In this document: positions 63,251-64,000 of the stretch, in pieces | How positions within the stretch are numbered: position 1 is the stretch's first letter | Layout of the letters: the number at the start of each line of letters is the position of its first letter | DNA from: Gammaproteobacteria bacterium | GTDB lineage: Bacteria; Pseudomonadota; Gammaproteobacteria; CAIRSR01 | Assembly (NCBI GenBank): GCA_963575655.1 | Contig: CAUYTY010000228.1 | Span: 1 to 64,000, forward strand | Direction of reading: 5' to 3' | DNA: 64,000 bases | Position numbers and translations under genes: made by a program | The notes under the pieces: generated by a model | Seen by the model: only the letters and a program-made list of their open reading frames with translations | The model's database searches: none | Told to the model about the DNA's origin: nothing

Positions 63251-64000
63251 TTAGTGTCCTACTGCCTTGCCCATATCGAATACTGGCAAGAATACGGCAA
63301 CCATCATACCCGCTACGGCGAGCCCGACGGTGATGGTAAGAATCGGGTTGATCAGTGCAGTCCAGCGTTCTAACTCATTATCCAAGAGCCGCTCGAAATA
63401 ATCAGCAGCTGATAGCAATAACATATCCAGGGTACCCGCTTCCTCACCGGCGGCAATCATCTGCAGGACAATCCCAGAAAATACTTCATATTCCCGGAAA
63501 GATTCTGCAATACCTTTACCACGTTCAATATCATCAATGATCGCATTGATCAAGTCTTCGATATAGACATTAGCTACAGCTCCCGAGGCCAACTGCAGGG
63601 ACGGCAACAACTCCACCTCATTTTGCAGTTGCACAGCAAAAGTACGCAAGAAGCGACTGAGTGCTGCCAAACGCATCAGGTTACCAACTGCAGGTAGGCG
63701 TAATTTGTGTTGGTCCCACAGATAACGGCCTTCGTTCGTTGCCACCCACACTCCAGCAGCGATCACCGCCAGACCACTTCCTAATATTACCCAATACCAA
63801 TTTGCCTGCCACCAGTCGCCGAAATCCATTAGCATCTGAGTAATCTTGGGTAGATCCTTCCCGAAGGATGAAAACATGGCTTTGAAGCGTGGCAGAATGA
63901 AGAAAATCATGCCATTCAGCACCACGATAAATGAGATAAACATAAAGATGGGATACGCTAGGGCTGACCGTATCTTGCCACTAGATTCGTCCATCTTTTT
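63251..64000 (-). CDS. PilC/GspF-type inner-membrane platform protein (5' end outside window)
   Basis: The C-terminal 249 residues of a GspF/PilC family protein; the frame continues beyond base 64000, so the first half is not seen. Two GspF domains are typical; here the end of the first (SALAYPIFMFISFIVVLNGM), then the second with LSRFLRTFAVQLQNEVELLP, VFSGIVLQMIAAGEEAGTLD and the tail PILTITVGLAVAGMMVAVFL. It anchors the ATPases of pilus assembly and retraction. It is followed at 226 bases by the PilM/PilN-like gene on the same strand. Confidence 0.9.
   Translation of the reverse strand, partial: KKMDESSGKIRSALAYPIFMFISFIVVLNGMIFFILPRFKAMFSSFGKDLPKITQMLMDFGDWWQANWYWVILGSGLAVIAAGVWVATNEGRYLWDQHKLRLPAVGNLMRLAALSRFLRTFAVQLQNEVELLPSLQLASGAVANVYIEDLINAIIDDIERGKGIAESFREYEVFSGIVLQMIAAGEEAGTLDMLLLSAADYFERLLDNELERWTALINPILTITVGLAVAGMMVAVFLPVFDMGKAVGH

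Overview
The window comes from a sulfur-oxidising proteobacterium, most likely a gammaproteobacterium. The evidence is a flavocytochrome c sulfide dehydrogenase pair, a sulfide:quinone oxidoreductase, paired polyphosphate kinases, rhlE, prfB with the classical RF2 frameshift site, and a type IV pilus operon. Kai genes outside cyanobacteria also occur in such bacteria. Base composition is moderate and intergenic DNA is rich in small inverted repeats. No rRNA, tRNA or CRISPR array was recognised.

Layout. 0-10 kb: a calcium-binding RTX repeat protein, a UbiE-type methyltransferase, priA, a double formylglycine-enzyme-like/PEGA lipid- or wall-associated protein, and a graveyard of an IS30 transposase fused to a 5'-truncated iscB. 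10-15 kb: a small secreted protein, an intact IS630 element with perfect inverted repeats, and an RNA-remodelling operon (rhlE plus two RRM proteins). 15-25.5 kb (minus strand): a tightly overlapping biosynthetic operon encoding two glycosyltransferases, a PqqD-like protein with an unusual tail, a nucleotidyltransferase-like protein, an HprK-like kinase, an ABC exporter, a radical SAM/SPASM protein, and a uroporphyrinogen-decarboxylase-like protein fused to carrier-like and thioesterase-like domains that have both lost their active serine. An IS607-family element splits this operon.

25.8-34.4 kb (minus strand): a Kai-type timing operon: a KaiA-like protein (pseudo-receiver, zinc ribbon, KaiA/RsbU-type helical domain), divergent KaiB, KaiC with conserved phosphosites, canonical KaiB, a 1456-residue hybrid histidine kinase, and a receiver-GGEEF protein broken by a frameshift just before its catalytic motif. 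This is the most striking system of the window.

35-38.5 kb: small secreted protein, oligoribonuclease, PilZ-like protein, queA. 38.7-44.1 kb: sulfide oxidation cluster (fccA, fccB, diheme cytochrome, a decayed NapC-type cytochrome, sqr, and a 37-codon ORF behind sqr). 44.7-48.7 kb: two-domain PPK2 and PPK1. 48.8-56.6 kb: RND adaptor, two small hypotheticals, prfB, TauE-type permease, bioD, mrp, DUF29. 56.8-64 kb: minor pseudopilins, lytic transglycosylase, and fused PilO/PilP-like and PilM/PilN-like assembly proteins with a PilC/GspF-like protein cut by the window end.

Two families of short TA-bounded inverted-repeat elements (here called A and B) recur across intergenic regions; one B copy carries a perfect rho-independent terminator. 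They sit next to each other twice and one adjoins the IS630 copy.
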